A stretch of DNA of 64,000 nt, from contig NZ_JAFCKS010000002.1 of NCBI RefSeq assembly GCF_018129995.1, positions 434,001 to 498,000 on the forward strand, written 5' to 3'. A program made the translations under genes and the position numbers. Every line of letters begins with the position of its first letter. Positions within the stretch are counted from its first letter, which is position 1. Of the stretch, positions 34,682-44,715 are shown one piece after another. The notes below the pieces were generated by a model. It worked only from the letters and a program-made list of their open reading frames with translations. It was not told the DNA's origin and did not search any database. This stretch comes from Bradyrhizobium sp. SZCCT0153. GTDB taxonomy: Bacteria > Pseudomonadota > Alphaproteobacteria > Rhizobiales > Xanthobacteraceae.

Positions 34682-37188
34682 AAGCGCATTTGTCCGCCTT
34701 GATCGTCTCAGGCGCCGCGTTGCTGGTTTCGGTTTCTGCGCCCGCTCAGCAGGTCAATGGCGTCCTCGGTTCTCCCAGCGCCAGCTCCACCATCATTGGA
34801 AAGCAACTCCCGCCGCCCGACCCGAAATTCGGCGGCGTCATCAAGGATGATTCACTGCAGTCGAAGCCGTGGTGGGCCCCGCGGGTCGTGCCGCCGAAGG
34901 GTGCGCCCAACGTATTGCTCATCATTACCGATGACGCTGGCTTCGGCGTCCCCAGCACTTTCGGCGGCGTGATCCCGACCCCGACGATGGATCGTCTTGC
35001 GAGCGAGGGCTTGCGCTATAACCGGACGTTCTCCACCGCGCTGTGCTCGCCGACGCGGGCAGCCTTGATCACCGGGCGCAATCATCATTCCGCGGGCTTC
35101 GGCGTCATTTCGGAGCAATCGACAGGCTACCCCGGCTACAACAGCATTCTCGAGAAGGACAAGGCCACGATCGGCCGTATCCTGCTCGACAACGGCTACG
35201 CGACGTCGTGGTTCGGCAAGGACCACAATGTGCCGGCCTTCGCGGCCAGCCAGGCCGGGCCCTTCGACAAGTGGCCAAACGGCATGGGATTCGAATACTT
35301 CTATGGCTTCATCGGTGGCGACGCCAATCAATGGCAGCCGAACCTGTTCCGCAACACGACCCAGATTTATCCGTTCGAGGGCAAGGAGGCGGGAAGCTGG
35401 AACCTGGTGACGGCGATGGCCGACGATGCCATCGACTACATGACGCGAATGCACCAGATCCAGCCGGACAAGCCCATCTTCATCAAGTATGCGCCCGGTG
35501 CCACGCACGCGCCGCATCACCCGACGAAGGAGTGGGTCGACAAGATCAGCAAGTTGAAGCTGTTCGACGAAGGCTGGAACAAGGTGCGCGAGCGCATCTT
35601 CGACAACCAGAAGCGGCTCGGCGTGATTCCAATGGACACCAAGCTGGCGCCATGGCCGAAGGATGTCCTGAAGGAATGGGACCAGCTGAGCGCAGATGAA
35701 AAGAAGCTGTTCATTCGACAGGCTGAAATCTTCGCCGCCTACGCTGCCTATAGCGACCATGAGATCGGGCGCGTCATCAAGGGCTTCGACGATCTCGGCA
35801 GGCTCGATAACACGCTGATCATCTATATCAACGGCGACAACGGCACCAGTGCCGAGGGTGGCCCGATGGGCACACCGAACGAGGTCGCCTTCTTCAACGG
35901 TCTCAGCGAGTTGCCGATCGACGTGCAGATGAAGTTCTACGATGTCTGGGGCACCGACCTGACCTACAACCACATGTCCGCCGGCTGGTCCTGGGCGTTC
36001 GATGCACCGTTCCGCTGGTTCAAGCAGAACGCCTCGGCGCTCGGCGGCATCAACCAGAACATGGTGGTGTCGTGGCCGGCGCGGATCAAGGACAAGGGCG
36101 GCCTGCGCGAGCAGTTCGTTCACGTCATCGATGTCGTGCCCACCATATTGGAAGCCGCGGGCATCAGTGCCCCTGACGTCGTCGACGGCATCAAGCAGAA
36201 GCCGATCGAGGGTATCAGCTTCGCCTACACTTTCGACGCCAAGAACGCCAAGGTGCCGACGCGGCACAAGACGCAGTATTTCGAAATGATGGGTCAGTGG
36301 GCGCTGTACGACGACGGCTGGTTCTTGAGCACCAAGGTCAACCGCGCGCCCTGGGAAGCATTCGGTCCCGCCAACACCGATCCCCTGAACAATCAGAAGC
36401 TTGAACTCTTCAACCTGAACCAGGATTTCAGCCAGACCGACGATCTTGCGGCGAAGAACCCGGAGAAGGTCAAGGAGATGAAGCAGAAGTTCATCGCCGA
36501 GGCCAGGAAGTACCAGGTGTTCCCGATGGATGCCTCTGTGGCGGCTCGAGTCATTGCGCCGCGGCCCAATATCACCGCCGGACGCAGCGAGTTCGTCTAC
36601 AAGCGACCGATGGTGGGTCTGCCACAGGGCGATTCGCCGCTGCTTCTGAACACGTCCTACACGATCACTGCCGATATCGAGGTGCCCGATGGCGGCGCCG
36701 AGGGCATGATCCTCACGTCAGGTGGACGGTTCGCTGGCTACGGCTTCTACCTGCTGAAGGGCAAGCCTGTATTCCTTTGGAATATGGTCGATCTGGAACG
36801 CATTAAGTGGGAAGGCGCGGACGCGCTATCGCCGGGTCGGCACACCGTCGAATTCGACTTCAAGTATGAGGGAATCGGGGTTGGTACGCTTCAGTACAAC
36901 AACTTCAGCGGCCTCGGCCAACCCGGCACCGGTACCTTGAAGGTGGACGGCAAGGAGGTCGCGACCAAGCGGATGCCGAAGACGCTGCCCATGATCCTGC
37001 AATGGGACGAAAGCTTCGACATCGGCTCCGACACCCTGACCGGCGTCAACGACGCCGACTACACGCCGCCGTTTACGCTCACCGCCAAGCTCAACAAGCT
37101 GACGGTCAAGGTGGATCGGCCGCAACTGTCGCCCGCCGACGTCAAGAAGCTGGAGGCGGCGATGAACGCGAAGATAAAGGCCGATTGA
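34678..37188 (+). CDS. Exported type I arylsulfatase (formylglycine-dependent), paralogue 2
   Basis: An 836-residue paralogue of the sulfatase at 30922. Over the first 130 residues the two align without gaps, so the formylglycine Cys is again residue 123 (CSPTRAALITGR). Metal ligands are ITDDAGFG and NGDNGTS. The signal peptide is MKAHLSALIVSGAALLVSVS with cleavage after APA. The C-terminal beta domain is also present. ATG 34678 follows CAGGGAG. It is followed by an outer-membrane channel candidate 83 nt downstream. Two paralogues so close suggest a local duplication with diverged substrate preference. Confidence 0.9.
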   Translation: MKAHLSALIVSGAALLVSVSAPAQQVNGVLGSPSASSTIIGKQLPPPDPKFGGVIKDDSLQSKPWWAPRVVPPKGAPNVLLIITDDAGFGVPSTFGGVIPTPTMDRLASEGLRYNRTFSTALCSPTRAALITGRNHHSAGFGVISEQSTGYPGYNSILEKDKATIGRILLDNGYATSWFGKDHNVPAFAASQAGPFDKWPNGMGFEYFYGFIGGDANQWQPNLFRNTTQIYPFEGKEAGSWNLVTAMADDAIDYMTRMHQIQPDKPIFIKYAPGATHAPHHPTKEWVDKISKLKLFDEGWNKVRERIFDNQKRLGVIPMDTKLAPWPKDVLKEWDQLSADEKKLFIRQAEIFAAYAAYSDHEIGRVIKGFDDLGRLDNTLIIYINGDNGTSAEGGPMGTPNEVAFFNGLSELPIDVQMKFYDVWGTDLTYNHMSAGWSWAFDAPFRWFKQNASALGGINQNMVVSWPARIKDKGGLREQFVHVIDVVPTILEAAGISAPDVVDGIKQKPIEGISFAYTFDAKNAKVPTRHKTQYFEMMGQWALYDDGWFLSTKVNRAPWEAFGPANTDPLNNQKLELFNLNQDFSQTDDLAAKNPEKVKEMKQKFIAEARKYQVFPMDASVAARVIAPRPNITAGRSEFVYKRPMVGLPQGDSPLLLNTSYTITADIEVPDGGAEGMILTSGGRFAGYGFYLLKGKPVFLWNMVDLERIKWEGADALSPGRHTVEFDFKYEGIGVGTLQYNNFSGLGQPGTGTLKVDGKEVATKRMPKTLPMILQWDESFDIGSDTLTGVNDADYTPPFTLTAKLNKLTVKVDRPQLSPADVKKLEAAMNAKIKAD

Positions 37189-37271
37189 TTGCGGCCTCGG
37201 TGCAAGACTTCAGGGCTGAAGAAACAGTCCGAGTGCAACGCCTTGCGTGACGGGATGTTTGGGAGGAGCGG

Positions 37272-38321
37272 ATGGCTCGAGAAAGGTCCAACTGGATCTG
37301 CCTTTTGGCAGCAACCGCGGGTATGGCATTCTTGCCTCAGGTATCCCGCGCGGACGAAAGCGGCATCTCGTTCTGGCTGCCCGGTTTATACGGCAGCCTC
37401 GCCGCAACGCCCGCCACGCCAGGCTGGTCGATCGCAGCGATCTACTATCATACGAGCGTGAACGCGTCCGGCGCAGCCGCAGCGTCGCGGGAATTCCAGG
37501 TCGGGCGCTTCTCTCCGACGGTCAACATCGATCTCAACCTGGCGCTCGGCGGCCAGGCCGATCTGATGTTCATCGCGCCGACCTACACGTTTGCGACGCC
37601 GGTCCTCGGCGGCCAGTTGTCGGCGACGCTTGCCAGCGTTTACGGCAGAAATTCCGCGAGCCTTGCCGGCACCTTGACGGCCGCGGCGGGGCCGATCGTA
37701 ACCACGCGTAACGGGTTTCTCGAAGACGCGCTGGTCTCCTATGGCGACCTCTACCCGACGTTGAAGCTGAAGTGGAACAACGGCGTCCACAACACCATGG
37801 TCTATGCCGCGGGCGACATTCCGGTGGGCGACTACAACCCGAACCGGCTCGCGAATATCGGCATCGGTCATGGCGCCATCGATCTCGGCGGCGGCTACAC
37901 TTATCTGAACCCAGCGACCGGTACGGAATTCTCCGGCGTTGCCGGCTTCACCTACAATTTCAAGAACCCCGATACGCAGTACCAGAGCGGCGTCGATTTC
38001 CATCTCGACTGGGGCGTGTCGCAGTTCCTGTCAAAGCAGGTGTTTGCCGGATTCGTCGGCTACGCCTATCAGCAGGTCACCGACGATTTCGGCCAGCCAG
38101 CTGTACTCGGTGGCTTCCGTTCGCGCGTCCTCGGTGTCGGTCCGCAGATCGGTTATATCTTTCCGATCGGGAGCAATCAGGCCTTTCTTGGCCTGAAGGG
38201 ATACGGCGAGTTCGACGCTGCCAACCGACCTTCGGGTTGGAATACCTGGCTGACGTTTTCGATCTCGGAGGCGGTGCCCGCCAGCACGGTGACGCCAACC
38301 AAGCACCTGATGCGGAAGTAG
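37272..38321 (+). CDS. Outer-membrane beta-barrel of the MetA/phenol-degradation (SphA-like) type
   Basis: A 349-residue protein with a signal peptide (MARERSNWICLLAATAGMAF, cleavage after SRA) and a mature part made of alternating aromatic/hydrophilic strands such as YTFATPVLGGQLSATLASVYG and AGFTYNFKNPDTQYQSGVDFHLDWG, ending in a strand-rich tail. The pattern matches the MetA-pathway-of-phenol-degradation family of outer-membrane channels. By position it could carry sulfate esters or products for the arylsulfatases; this is inference. It ends before the convergent chemoreceptor gene. Confidence 0.75.
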   Translation: MARERSNWICLLAATAGMAFLPQVSRADESGISFWLPGLYGSLAATPATPGWSIAAIYYHTSVNASGAAAASREFQVGRFSPTVNIDLNLALGGQADLMFIAPTYTFATPVLGGQLSATLASVYGRNSASLAGTLTAAAGPIVTTRNGFLEDALVSYGDLYPTLKLKWNNGVHNTMVYAAGDIPVGDYNPNRLANIGIGHGAIDLGGGYTYLNPATGTEFSGVAGFTYNFKNPDTQYQSGVDFHLDWGVSQFLSKQVFAGFVGYAYQQVTDDFGQPAVLGGFRSRVLGVGPQIGYIFPIGSNQAFLGLKGYGEFDAANRPSGWNTWLTFSISEAVPASTVTPTKHLMRK

Positions 38322-38528
38322 AGGTCTGTCCGGCGACGTCTACTCCGCCATGATGACATCATGCCGGTGTTTTGCCCGACGTGTCAAATTTAATTCGTAA
38401 AATCCGCAGATTCCGCGCCGGCAGCCAAGCCATTGAGATCGCTGCACCCGGCTACTGTGCATGGGGTTGTTTTCGCGTTTCTTGCCTGCAGCGTGCCTGC
38501 CGCCGGCTTCGCAGCAGTGAACGCGCTG

Positions 38529-40259
38529 CTATCCCGCCTTGGCGGCGCGGGAATCCGACCGCAGGTTCTGGAAGAACTTCTCCACCTCGCGCGACAGCGT
38601 GTCCGCCGTCGCGGTCAGGCTGCTTGCCGCCGTCAGCACCGAGGATGCCGCCGTGTCGGTCTCGCCGATGGCGTCGCGCAGCGAGGTGATGTTCGCCACG
38701 AGCGTCTCGTTGCCCTGCGCGGCCGATTGCGCGTTGGAGGAGATCTCGCGGGTGGCGGCGTCCTGCTGGCCGACGGCGCCGGCGATCGCCGAGGTGACGT
38801 CGTTGATCTCGCGGACCGCGCCGCCGATCTCGCGCACGGCGTCGACCGCATTGCGGGTGGAGGCCTGGATCTGGCCGACGTTCTCGCCGATCTCGGCCGT
38901 CGCCTTGGCGGTCTGGCCGGCGAGCGCCTTCACTTCATGAGCGACGACGGCGAAGCCGCGGCCGGCATCGCCGGCGCGCGCAGCCTCGATCGTGGCGTTG
39001 AGCGCGAGCAGATTGGTTTGCTCGGCGATGGCCTGGATCAGGCCGAGCACGCCGTCGATGCGCTGCGTGGCCGCGGCAAGGCTCTCGATCTCGGCGATCG
39101 ATTTCTCGGTGCGCTGGCCGGTCTGCTCGACCGCGCTGGCGCTCTGCCGCACCTGCCGGCCGATCTCAACCACCGACGCCGACAGCTCCTCGGCCGCGCC
39201 CGCCACCGCCGTGACGTTGTGGGAGGCCTGCTCGGTGGCGTTCGCCGCCGTGCCGGCGCGGCTGCTTGCGTCCGCGGTGACGCGCGTGATGGTCTGCGCG
39301 GTCTCGCGCATGGTCGAGGCGTTGTCGGCGAGGCCGCGCATGACCGCGCCGATCGCATCGCGAAACTGCTCGACGGATTGTTCGATGTGGCGGGCGCGCT
39401 CCTCGCGCGCGGCGGAGTCCTGCGAGACCTGCGAGGCGAGGTTGCGGTTGCGCCCCATCGCGTCCTGGAAGATCTGGATGGCGCGGGCCAGCGCGCCGAT
39501 CTCGTCGGCGCGGTGGCTGTGCGGCACCACGACGTTCTCGGCGCCGTCGGCGACCTGCTTGATGGTCGCGGTGATGGCCGAGAGGGGGCGGGCGATCGAG
39601 CGGGCGATGATGACGATGCCGATCACGACGAGGACGAGCGCCACGCCGGCGAGGCAGGTCAGGACAAAGGACAGAATGCGATTGGTCTCGGTCTCATGCG
39701 CGATTTGCCTCGCGCGCTCGGTATAGACCTTGGACAGCGCCTCGAGATCCTTGTTCAGTGCCGAGCGGACGGCGCGATTGGCGTCGTTGTCGCCCCATTC
39801 GCGGCCCGCGGCCGCGTTGATCTCGACGCCGCGGCGTACCAGCTCCTTGCGGAACTCGACGAACTGCTCGATGCGCTTCTTGAAGGTGGCGAACTGCTCG
39901 GCATCGTCGGCCTTGACGATGGTCTCCCAGCGCTTCACGACGCCGAGGATCTGTGCGTTGAACTTGAGCAGGCCGTCGCCGAATTTCTTCACGACGGCGG
40001 GCTCGGTCGACATGTAGACGCCGCGCGATTCCATCACGACCGCGTAGACCAGCGAGTTGACCCGCTCGACGTTCAGCGCGGCGGCGTTCGCCGTCTCGAT
40101 CGCGCTGGTCAGCTCGGCGCCGCGGCGGCTGTTGTAATTGGACAGCATCGCGATCGCCGCCGTCAGCAGCGCGAACAGCGCGAAGATCGCGTAGAGCTTG
40201 GTCGCAAGCGTGAAGCGGCCCGACAGGCCGGCGGCATTCCCAGATTGGTCGGTTGTCAT
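38529..40259 (-). CDS. Methyl-accepting chemotaxis protein
   Basis: A 576-residue chemoreceptor. Membrane helix 1 is residues 24-40 and helix 2 about 200-222, enclosing a periplasmic four-helix-type sensor domain of about 160 residues. A HAMP domain ([21 protein letters not shown]) follows, then the long coiled signalling domain with the highly conserved hairpin tip [28 protein letters not shown] (cited by position, about residues 413-440). No C-terminal CheR pentapeptide is seen (end: SDSRAAKAG). It is divergent from eutB; a link to ethanolamine sensing is speculation. Confidence 0.9.
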   Translation of the reverse strand: MTTDQSGNAAGLSGRFTLATKLYAIFALFALLTAAIAMLSNYNSRRGAELTSAIETANAAALNVERVNSLVYAVVMESRGVYMSTEPAVVKKFGDGLLKFNAQILGVVKRWETIVKADDAEQFATFKKRIEQFVEFRKELVRRGVEINAAAGREWGDNDANRAVRSALNKDLEALSKVYTERARQIAHETETNRILSFVLTCLAGVALVLVVIGIVIIARSIARPLSAITATIKQVADGAENVVVPHSHRADEIGALARAIQIFQDAMGRNRNLASQVSQDSAAREERARHIEQSVEQFRDAIGAVMRGLADNASTMRETAQTITRVTADASSRAGTAANATEQASHNVTAVAGAAEELSASVVEIGRQVRQSASAVEQTGQRTEKSIAEIESLAAATQRIDGVLGLIQAIAEQTNLLALNATIEAARAGDAGRGFAVVAHEVKALAGQTAKATAEIGENVGQIQASTRNAVDAVREIGGAVREINDVTSAIAGAVGQQDAATREISSNAQSAAQGNETLVANITSLRDAIGETDTAASSVLTAASSLTATADTLSREVEKFFQNLRSDSRAAKAG

Positions 40260-40590
40260 GGTTTTCAGGAGTCCGAATGGCCGGGAGCGGCCGGAAAGCG
40301 CGGTCTTGTAAAAATCTATGCAAAACTATGCAGAAGGAAGATGGACACAGCGTTAACGGGCCGGTCCGCGGCGCCTGCTGCGGGCCGAAGGAAAGTCGTG
40401 CTATCTCAGCCATTTGGAGCAGTGTTGTCCGTTTCCAGCAATTGGCCGCCGAGGGACGGGCGGGATGCCCCAAACATCGGCGTGCACCGGGGCCGCCAAG
40501 CGCGTATTCCCTGATGCCGGGATCGCCTTCAAGATCGCCTTCAAGATCGCCCTGGACTCGGCCTCTGGCCGACGAGACCCGGAGAGACCC
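40260..40590. other. Divergent promoter region of the chemoreceptor and eutB, with 12-bp tandem repeat
   Basis: 331 nt. From 40521 the unit GATCGCCTTCAA occurs twice plus a partial third copy to 40551, in frame with the eutB reading frame, which stays open upstream to about 40414. The repeat would encode AFKIAFKIA if the protein started earlier, but the EutB family start is downstream. No clear sigma-70 box was found. Confidence 0.5.
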
Positions 40591-41973
40591 TTGCTCTACC
40601 GCCACACCATCGACGCCACGACCTACGCATTCCCGGATCTGCGCGACCTGCTCGCCAAGGCGACGCCGCCGCGCTCCGGCGACCGGCTGGCCGGGATCGC
40701 CGCCGCCAGCGCCGAGCAGATGATCGCGGCGCGGATGGCGCTCGCCAACGTCCCGCTGGGGCAGTTCTTGCAGGAGGCCGTTATCCCCTACGAGGCCGAC
40801 GAGGTCACCCGTCTCGTCATCGACAGCCACGACACAAGAGCCTTCGCACCGGTGGCCTCGCTGACCGTCGGCGCCTTCCGCGACTGGTTGCTGTCGGATG
40901 CCGCGACGCCCGACGTCCTGCGCAAGCTGTCAGGCGGCGTCACGCCGGAGATGGCGGCCGCGGTCTCGAAGCTGATGCGCAACCAGGACCTGATCCTGGT
41001 CGCGCGAAAATGCGAGGTCACCACCGCTTTTCGCAACAGCATTGGCCTGAAGGGCCGGATGAGCACGCGGCTCCAGCCCAACCACCCCTTCGACGACGCG
41101 AGGGGCATCACCGCCTCCATCCTCGACGGCATCCTGCTCGGCGCCGGCGATGCCTGCATCGGTATCAACCCGGCCAGCGACGATCCGGCCGTGATCGGGC
41201 AATTGCTGCGCCTGCTCGACGAGATCATCGCGCGGCTGAAGATCCCGACACAGGCGTGCGTGCTGACCCATGTCACCACGACGCTGTCGCTGATCGGGCA
41301 GGGCGTGCCGGTCGACCTCGTCTTCCAGTCGGTCGCGGGCACCGAAGCCGCCAACCGCAGCTTCGGCATCGACCTCGCGCTGCTGAGGGAGGCGCAGGAG
41401 GCCGGCCTGTCGCAGAAGCGCGGCACGGTCGGCGAGAACGTGATGTATTTCGAGACCGGGCAGGGCTCGGCGCTGTCCGCCAACGCCCATCACGGCGTCG
41501 ACCAGCAGACCTGCGAGGCCCGCGCCTATGCGGTCGCCCGCGCCTTTGCGCCATTGCTGGTCAACAGCGTGGTCGGCTTCATCGGCCCGGAATATCTCTA
41601 CGACGGCAAGGAAATCATCCGTGCCGGGCTGGAGGACCACTTTTGCGGCAAGCTGCTCGGCCTGCCGCTCGGGATCGACATCTGCTATACCAACCATGCC
41701 GAGGCGGACCAGGACGACATGGACAACCTCCTGACGCTGCTCGCCGCCGCCGGCGTCACCTTCATCATGGGCGTCCCCGGCGCCGATGACGTCATGCTGA
41801 ACTACCAGTCGACGTCTTTTCACGACGCGCTCTATGTCCGTGACGTCTTCGGTCTGCGCCGCGCGCCGGAATTCGACGACTGGCTGGCGCAGTCGGGCAT
41901 TGTGGGCGCTGACTTCCGTCTTGCCGCCGATGCAGGCCTGCTGCCCGATTTTGCCTCCCGGCTGATTGCCTGA
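40591..41973 (+). CDS. eutB: Ethanolamine ammonia-lyase heavy chain
   Basis: A 460-residue large subunit of the adenosylcobalamin-dependent enzyme that converts ethanolamine to acetaldehyde and ammonia. Family strings are evident along the whole length: RSGDRLAGIAAASAEQMIAA, ARLQPNHP-type substrate-site segment, GENVMYFETGQGSALSANAH, NSVVGFIGPEYLYDGKEIIR, GLEDHFCGKL and CYTNHAEADQDD. The TTG at 40591, after GGAGAG, gives the family length. The small subunit gene eutC is separated from it by hpnP. No microcompartment (eutSMNLK) genes are nearby, so this is a free, non-compartment enzyme. Confidence 0.93.
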   Translation: MLYRHTIDATTYAFPDLRDLLAKATPPRSGDRLAGIAAASAEQMIAARMALANVPLGQFLQEAVIPYEADEVTRLVIDSHDTRAFAPVASLTVGAFRDWLLSDAATPDVLRKLSGGVTPEMAAAVSKLMRNQDLILVARKCEVTTAFRNSIGLKGRMSTRLQPNHPFDDARGITASILDGILLGAGDACIGINPASDDPAVIGQLLRLLDEIIARLKIPTQACVLTHVTTTLSLIGQGVPVDLVFQSVAGTEAANRSFGIDLALLREAQEAGLSQKRGTVGENVMYFETGQGSALSANAHHGVDQQTCEARAYAVARAFAPLLVNSVVGFIGPEYLYDGKEIIRAGLEDHFCGKLLGLPLGIDICYTNHAEADQDDMDNLLTLLAAAGVTFIMGVPGADDVMLNYQSTSFHDALYVRDVFGLRRAPEFDDWLAQSGIVGADFRLAADAGLLPDFASRLIA

Positions 41974-42131
41974 CGGGCTGCAGGCGCTCAGCCTCGGTAG
42001 AAGTCAAGGAAACCATTGGCCCCCTTCGTGAATTAGAATGATGCCACAATGTTGAGAAATTTCGGCGGCAGCGTTACGCTATATGTCCGGCTATTCCGCA
42101 CCATATACCGAACGTGGCTGGGGGAGCTTTG

Positions 42132-43718
42132 ATGCGAGCTGAATGCAACGGTACGTCCCGGCGGATCCTCTGCGTGTTTCCGCGTTACACGTCTTCGTTC
42201 GGTACATTCGAACATTCCTATCCGCTGACCGACGGCGTCCGGGCCTTCATGCCTCCGCAGGGGCTTTTGCTGCTCGCGGCCTATCTGCCCAGGGAATGGC
42301 AGGTCAAATTCGTCGACGAGAACCTTCGCCGCACGACGAGGGAGGAGTTCGAATGGGCCGAGGCGGTCTTCGTCAGCGGCATGCATATCCAGCGCCAGCA
42401 GATGAACGACATCTGCCGCCGTGCCCATGAACTCGACCTTCCGGTCGCGCTCGGCGGTCCCTCGGTCAGCGCCTGCCCGGACTATTATCCGTCGTTCGAC
42501 TATCTCCATGTCGGCGAGCTCGGCGACGCCACCCATCAGCTGTTCGAGATCCTGTCGCGCGACACCTCGCGTCCGGAACAGCAGGTCATCCTCACGACCA
42601 AAGACCGCGTGCCGATGACGGAGTTTCCGATCCCGGCCTACGAACTCGCCGACGTGAAGAAATACTTCCTCGGCAGCATCCAGTATTCCAGCGGCTGCCC
42701 TTACCAGTGTGAGTTCTGCGACATCCCCGGCCTCTACGGCCGTAATCCGCGCATCAAGTCGCCGGAGCAGATCATCGCCGAGCTCGACCGCCTGCGCGAA
42801 TGCGGCATGACCGACACGGTCTATTTCGTCGACGACAATTTCATCGGCAACCGCAAGGCGGCGATGGACCTGTTGCCGCACCTGATCGAATGGCAGAAAA
42901 AGACCGGCTACGTGGTCCGGCTCGCCTGCGAGGCGACGCTCAACATCGCCAAGCGGCCCGAAATCCTCGAGAAGATGCGCGAGGCCTATTTCATCACCAT
43001 CTTCTGCGGCATCGAGACGCCCGATCCCGACGCGCTGAAGGCGATGCACAAGGACCACAACATGATGGTCCCGATCCTCGAAGGTGTGCGTACCATCAAC
43101 TCCTACGGCATGGAGGTCGTGTCCGGCATCATCATGGGGCTCGACACCGACAAGCCGAAGACATCCGATGCGCTGCTCGCCTTCGTCGACGAATCCCAGA
43201 TACCGCTGCTCACTATCAATCTGCTCCAGGCGCTGCCGAAGACGCCGCTATGGGACCGGCTGGAGCGCGAGGGCCGCCTGATCGAGGACGACGGCCGCGA
43301 TTCCAACGTCGACTTCCTGTTGCCCTATGACGATGTCGTTGCGTCCTGGAAGCATTGCATGGGCGCCGCCTACGAGCCCGAGAAGGTATTTGCCCGCTTC
43401 CAGTACCAATGCGACCACACCTATCCCCACCGCCTCAAGATGCCGGTGCCGGACGAGATGAAGACCTGGGCCAATATCAGGCGCGGCCTCGTCATGCTGC
43501 GCAACATCTTCTGGAAGGTCGGCGTGCTCGGCGACTATAAGCGCGTGTTCTGGAAGTTCGCGCTGGGCCGCATCAAGCGCGGCGATCTCGAAGGGCTGAT
43601 CGGCTGTACCCTGATCGCGCACCATCTCATCACCTTTGCGCGCGCGGCTTCGACCGGCCAGCAGAACGCCTCGAACTATTCGATCCGGCTGCGCGAGGCT
43701 TCCGTTCCAGCCGAATGA
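42132..43718 (+). CDS. hpnP: Hopanoid C-2 methylase (B12-binding radical SAM)
   Basis: A 528-residue enzyme that methylates hopanoids at C-2. A cobalamin-binding N-terminal domain (residues about 10-150) is followed by the radical SAM core with the cluster motif C189-x3-C193-x2-C196 (CPYQCEFC). The C-terminal 150 residues (DDVVASWKHCMGAAYEPEKVF on) match HpnP-type proteins of bradyrhizobia and Rhodopseudomonas as I know them. ATG 42132 follows GGGGGAG. It lies between eutB and eutC, six bases before eutC, so it shares a transcript with a B12-dependent lyase. Other B12 radical SAM methylases are possible but the full hopanoid cluster nearby makes HpnP by far the best call. Confidence 0.88.
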   Translation: MRAECNGTSRRILCVFPRYTSSFGTFEHSYPLTDGVRAFMPPQGLLLLAAYLPREWQVKFVDENLRRTTREEFEWAEAVFVSGMHIQRQQMNDICRRAHELDLPVALGGPSVSACPDYYPSFDYLHVGELGDATHQLFEILSRDTSRPEQQVILTTKDRVPMTEFPIPAYELADVKKYFLGSIQYSSGCPYQCEFCDIPGLYGRNPRIKSPEQIIAELDRLRECGMTDTVYFVDDNFIGNRKAAMDLLPHLIEWQKKTGYVVRLACEATLNIAKRPEILEKMREAYFITIFCGIETPDPDALKAMHKDHNMMVPILEGVRTINSYGMEVVSGIIMGLDTDKPKTSDALLAFVDESQIPLLTINLLQALPKTPLWDRLEREGRLIEDDGRDSNVDFLLPYDDVVASWKHCMGAAYEPEKVFARFQYQCDHTYPHRLKMPVPDEMKTWANIRRGLVMLRNIFWKVGVLGDYKRVFWKFALGRIKRGDLEGLIGCTLIAHHLITFARAASTGQQNASNYSIRLREASVPAE

Positions 43719-43724
43719 TGCGAC

Positions 43725-44510
43725 ATGTCTGATCCGGCCGTCCCGCGCCGCCCGACCCTCGATCTGCGGTCGCTCACGCCCGCGCGCGTCGCGCTCGGGC
43801 GTAGCGGCGCGAGCGTGCCGACGCGCGCGCTGCTCGATTTCACACTGGACCATGCCCGCGCCCGCGATGCCGTGCATGCCGTCTTCGACGCGCCGCGACT
43901 GGCCGCCGATCTCCGCGAGCTTGGCCTCGTCGTCACCGAGGTCAGGAGCCAGGCAGTCGACCGCAGGGACTATCTGCGCCGGCCGGATCTCGGACGACAG
44001 CTCGATGGTGGTTCGGCCGAAGTGCTGGCGCGCAGTGCCTCGGCGCCGTGCCAGCTTGCGGTCGTGATCGGCGACGGCCTATCGGCGGCCGCGGTCCACG
44101 CCCATGCGGCATCGCTGGTGTCGCGCCTGCTGACGTTGCTCGCAGCCGACGACGGTGTCGCGATCGGCCACGTCGTCGTCGCCTCAGGCGCGCGCGTCGC
44201 GCTCGGCGACGAGATCGGCGCCATTCTCGGTGCGCGCATGGTCGTGATGCTGGTCGGCGAGCGGCCGGGCCTCTCGGCACCCGACAGTCTCGGTGCCTAT
44301 CTGACCTTCGCGCCGAAGCCGGGCCGCACCGATGCCGAGCGCAATTGCGTGTCGAACATCCACAAGGCCGGCTTGAGCCACGACGAGGCCGCCTTCAAGA
44401 TCGCCTGGCTGGTCCGCGAGGGTCTGGCGCGAGAGGCAACCGGCGTGGCGCTGAAGGACGAGAGCGCGGACCGTGCACCGCGTCGAATTGGCACGGCTCT
44501 GCCCGAATGA
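43725..44510 (+). CDS. eutC: Ethanolamine ammonia-lyase light chain
   Basis: A 261-residue small subunit of ethanolamine ammonia-lyase. Characteristic stretches are [20 protein letters not shown], the [14 protein letters not shown] helix, [33 protein letters not shown] and [18 protein letters not shown], which carry cobalamin contacts. It starts six bases after hpnP. Together with eutB it forms the alpha/beta pair of the enzyme. The split of eutB and eutC by another gene is unusual. Confidence 0.92.
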   Translation: MSDPAVPRRPTLDLRSLTPARVALGRSGASVPTRALLDFTLDHARARDAVHAVFDAPRLAADLRELGLVVTEVRSQAVDRRDYLRRPDLGRQLDGGSAEVLARSASAPCQLAVVIGDGLSAAAVHAHAASLVSRLLTLLAADDGVAIGHVVVASGARVALGDEIGAILGARMVVMLVGERPGLSAPDSLGAYLTFAPKPGRTDAERNCVSNIHKAGLSHDEAAFKIAWLVREGLAREATGVALKDESADRAPRRIGTALPE

Positions 44511-44715
44511 CGGGCATTCCGGCAAAATCGCCGCATCTTGATCGGTTTGGCCACCTTCCGCCTGCTTGCGAAAAGGGTGATTGACCTGCTAAACCCCTCG
44601 CGGCGATTTTCCACACATTTTCAAAGGACAAGCCTCCCATTGGTATGGCGTTTTGAAGCCGTTCGCGGGGCGCAATAAGCTCACAGACCGAGCCGATTTA
44701 GGAACTGGACAAGGC

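Noticed and set aside
42008..42030. Possible general-stress (EcfG) sigma promoter before hpnP: GGAAAC followed by CGTG
   Set aside because: The spacing is about 13-14 nt instead of 16-17 and both elements deviate from GGAAC/CGTT. HpnP control by EcfG is known in Rhodopseudomonas, but this sequence does not support a site here.
44582..44620. TTGACC as a -35 element for the RND gene
   Set aside because: No acceptable -10 element at 16-18 nt distance.
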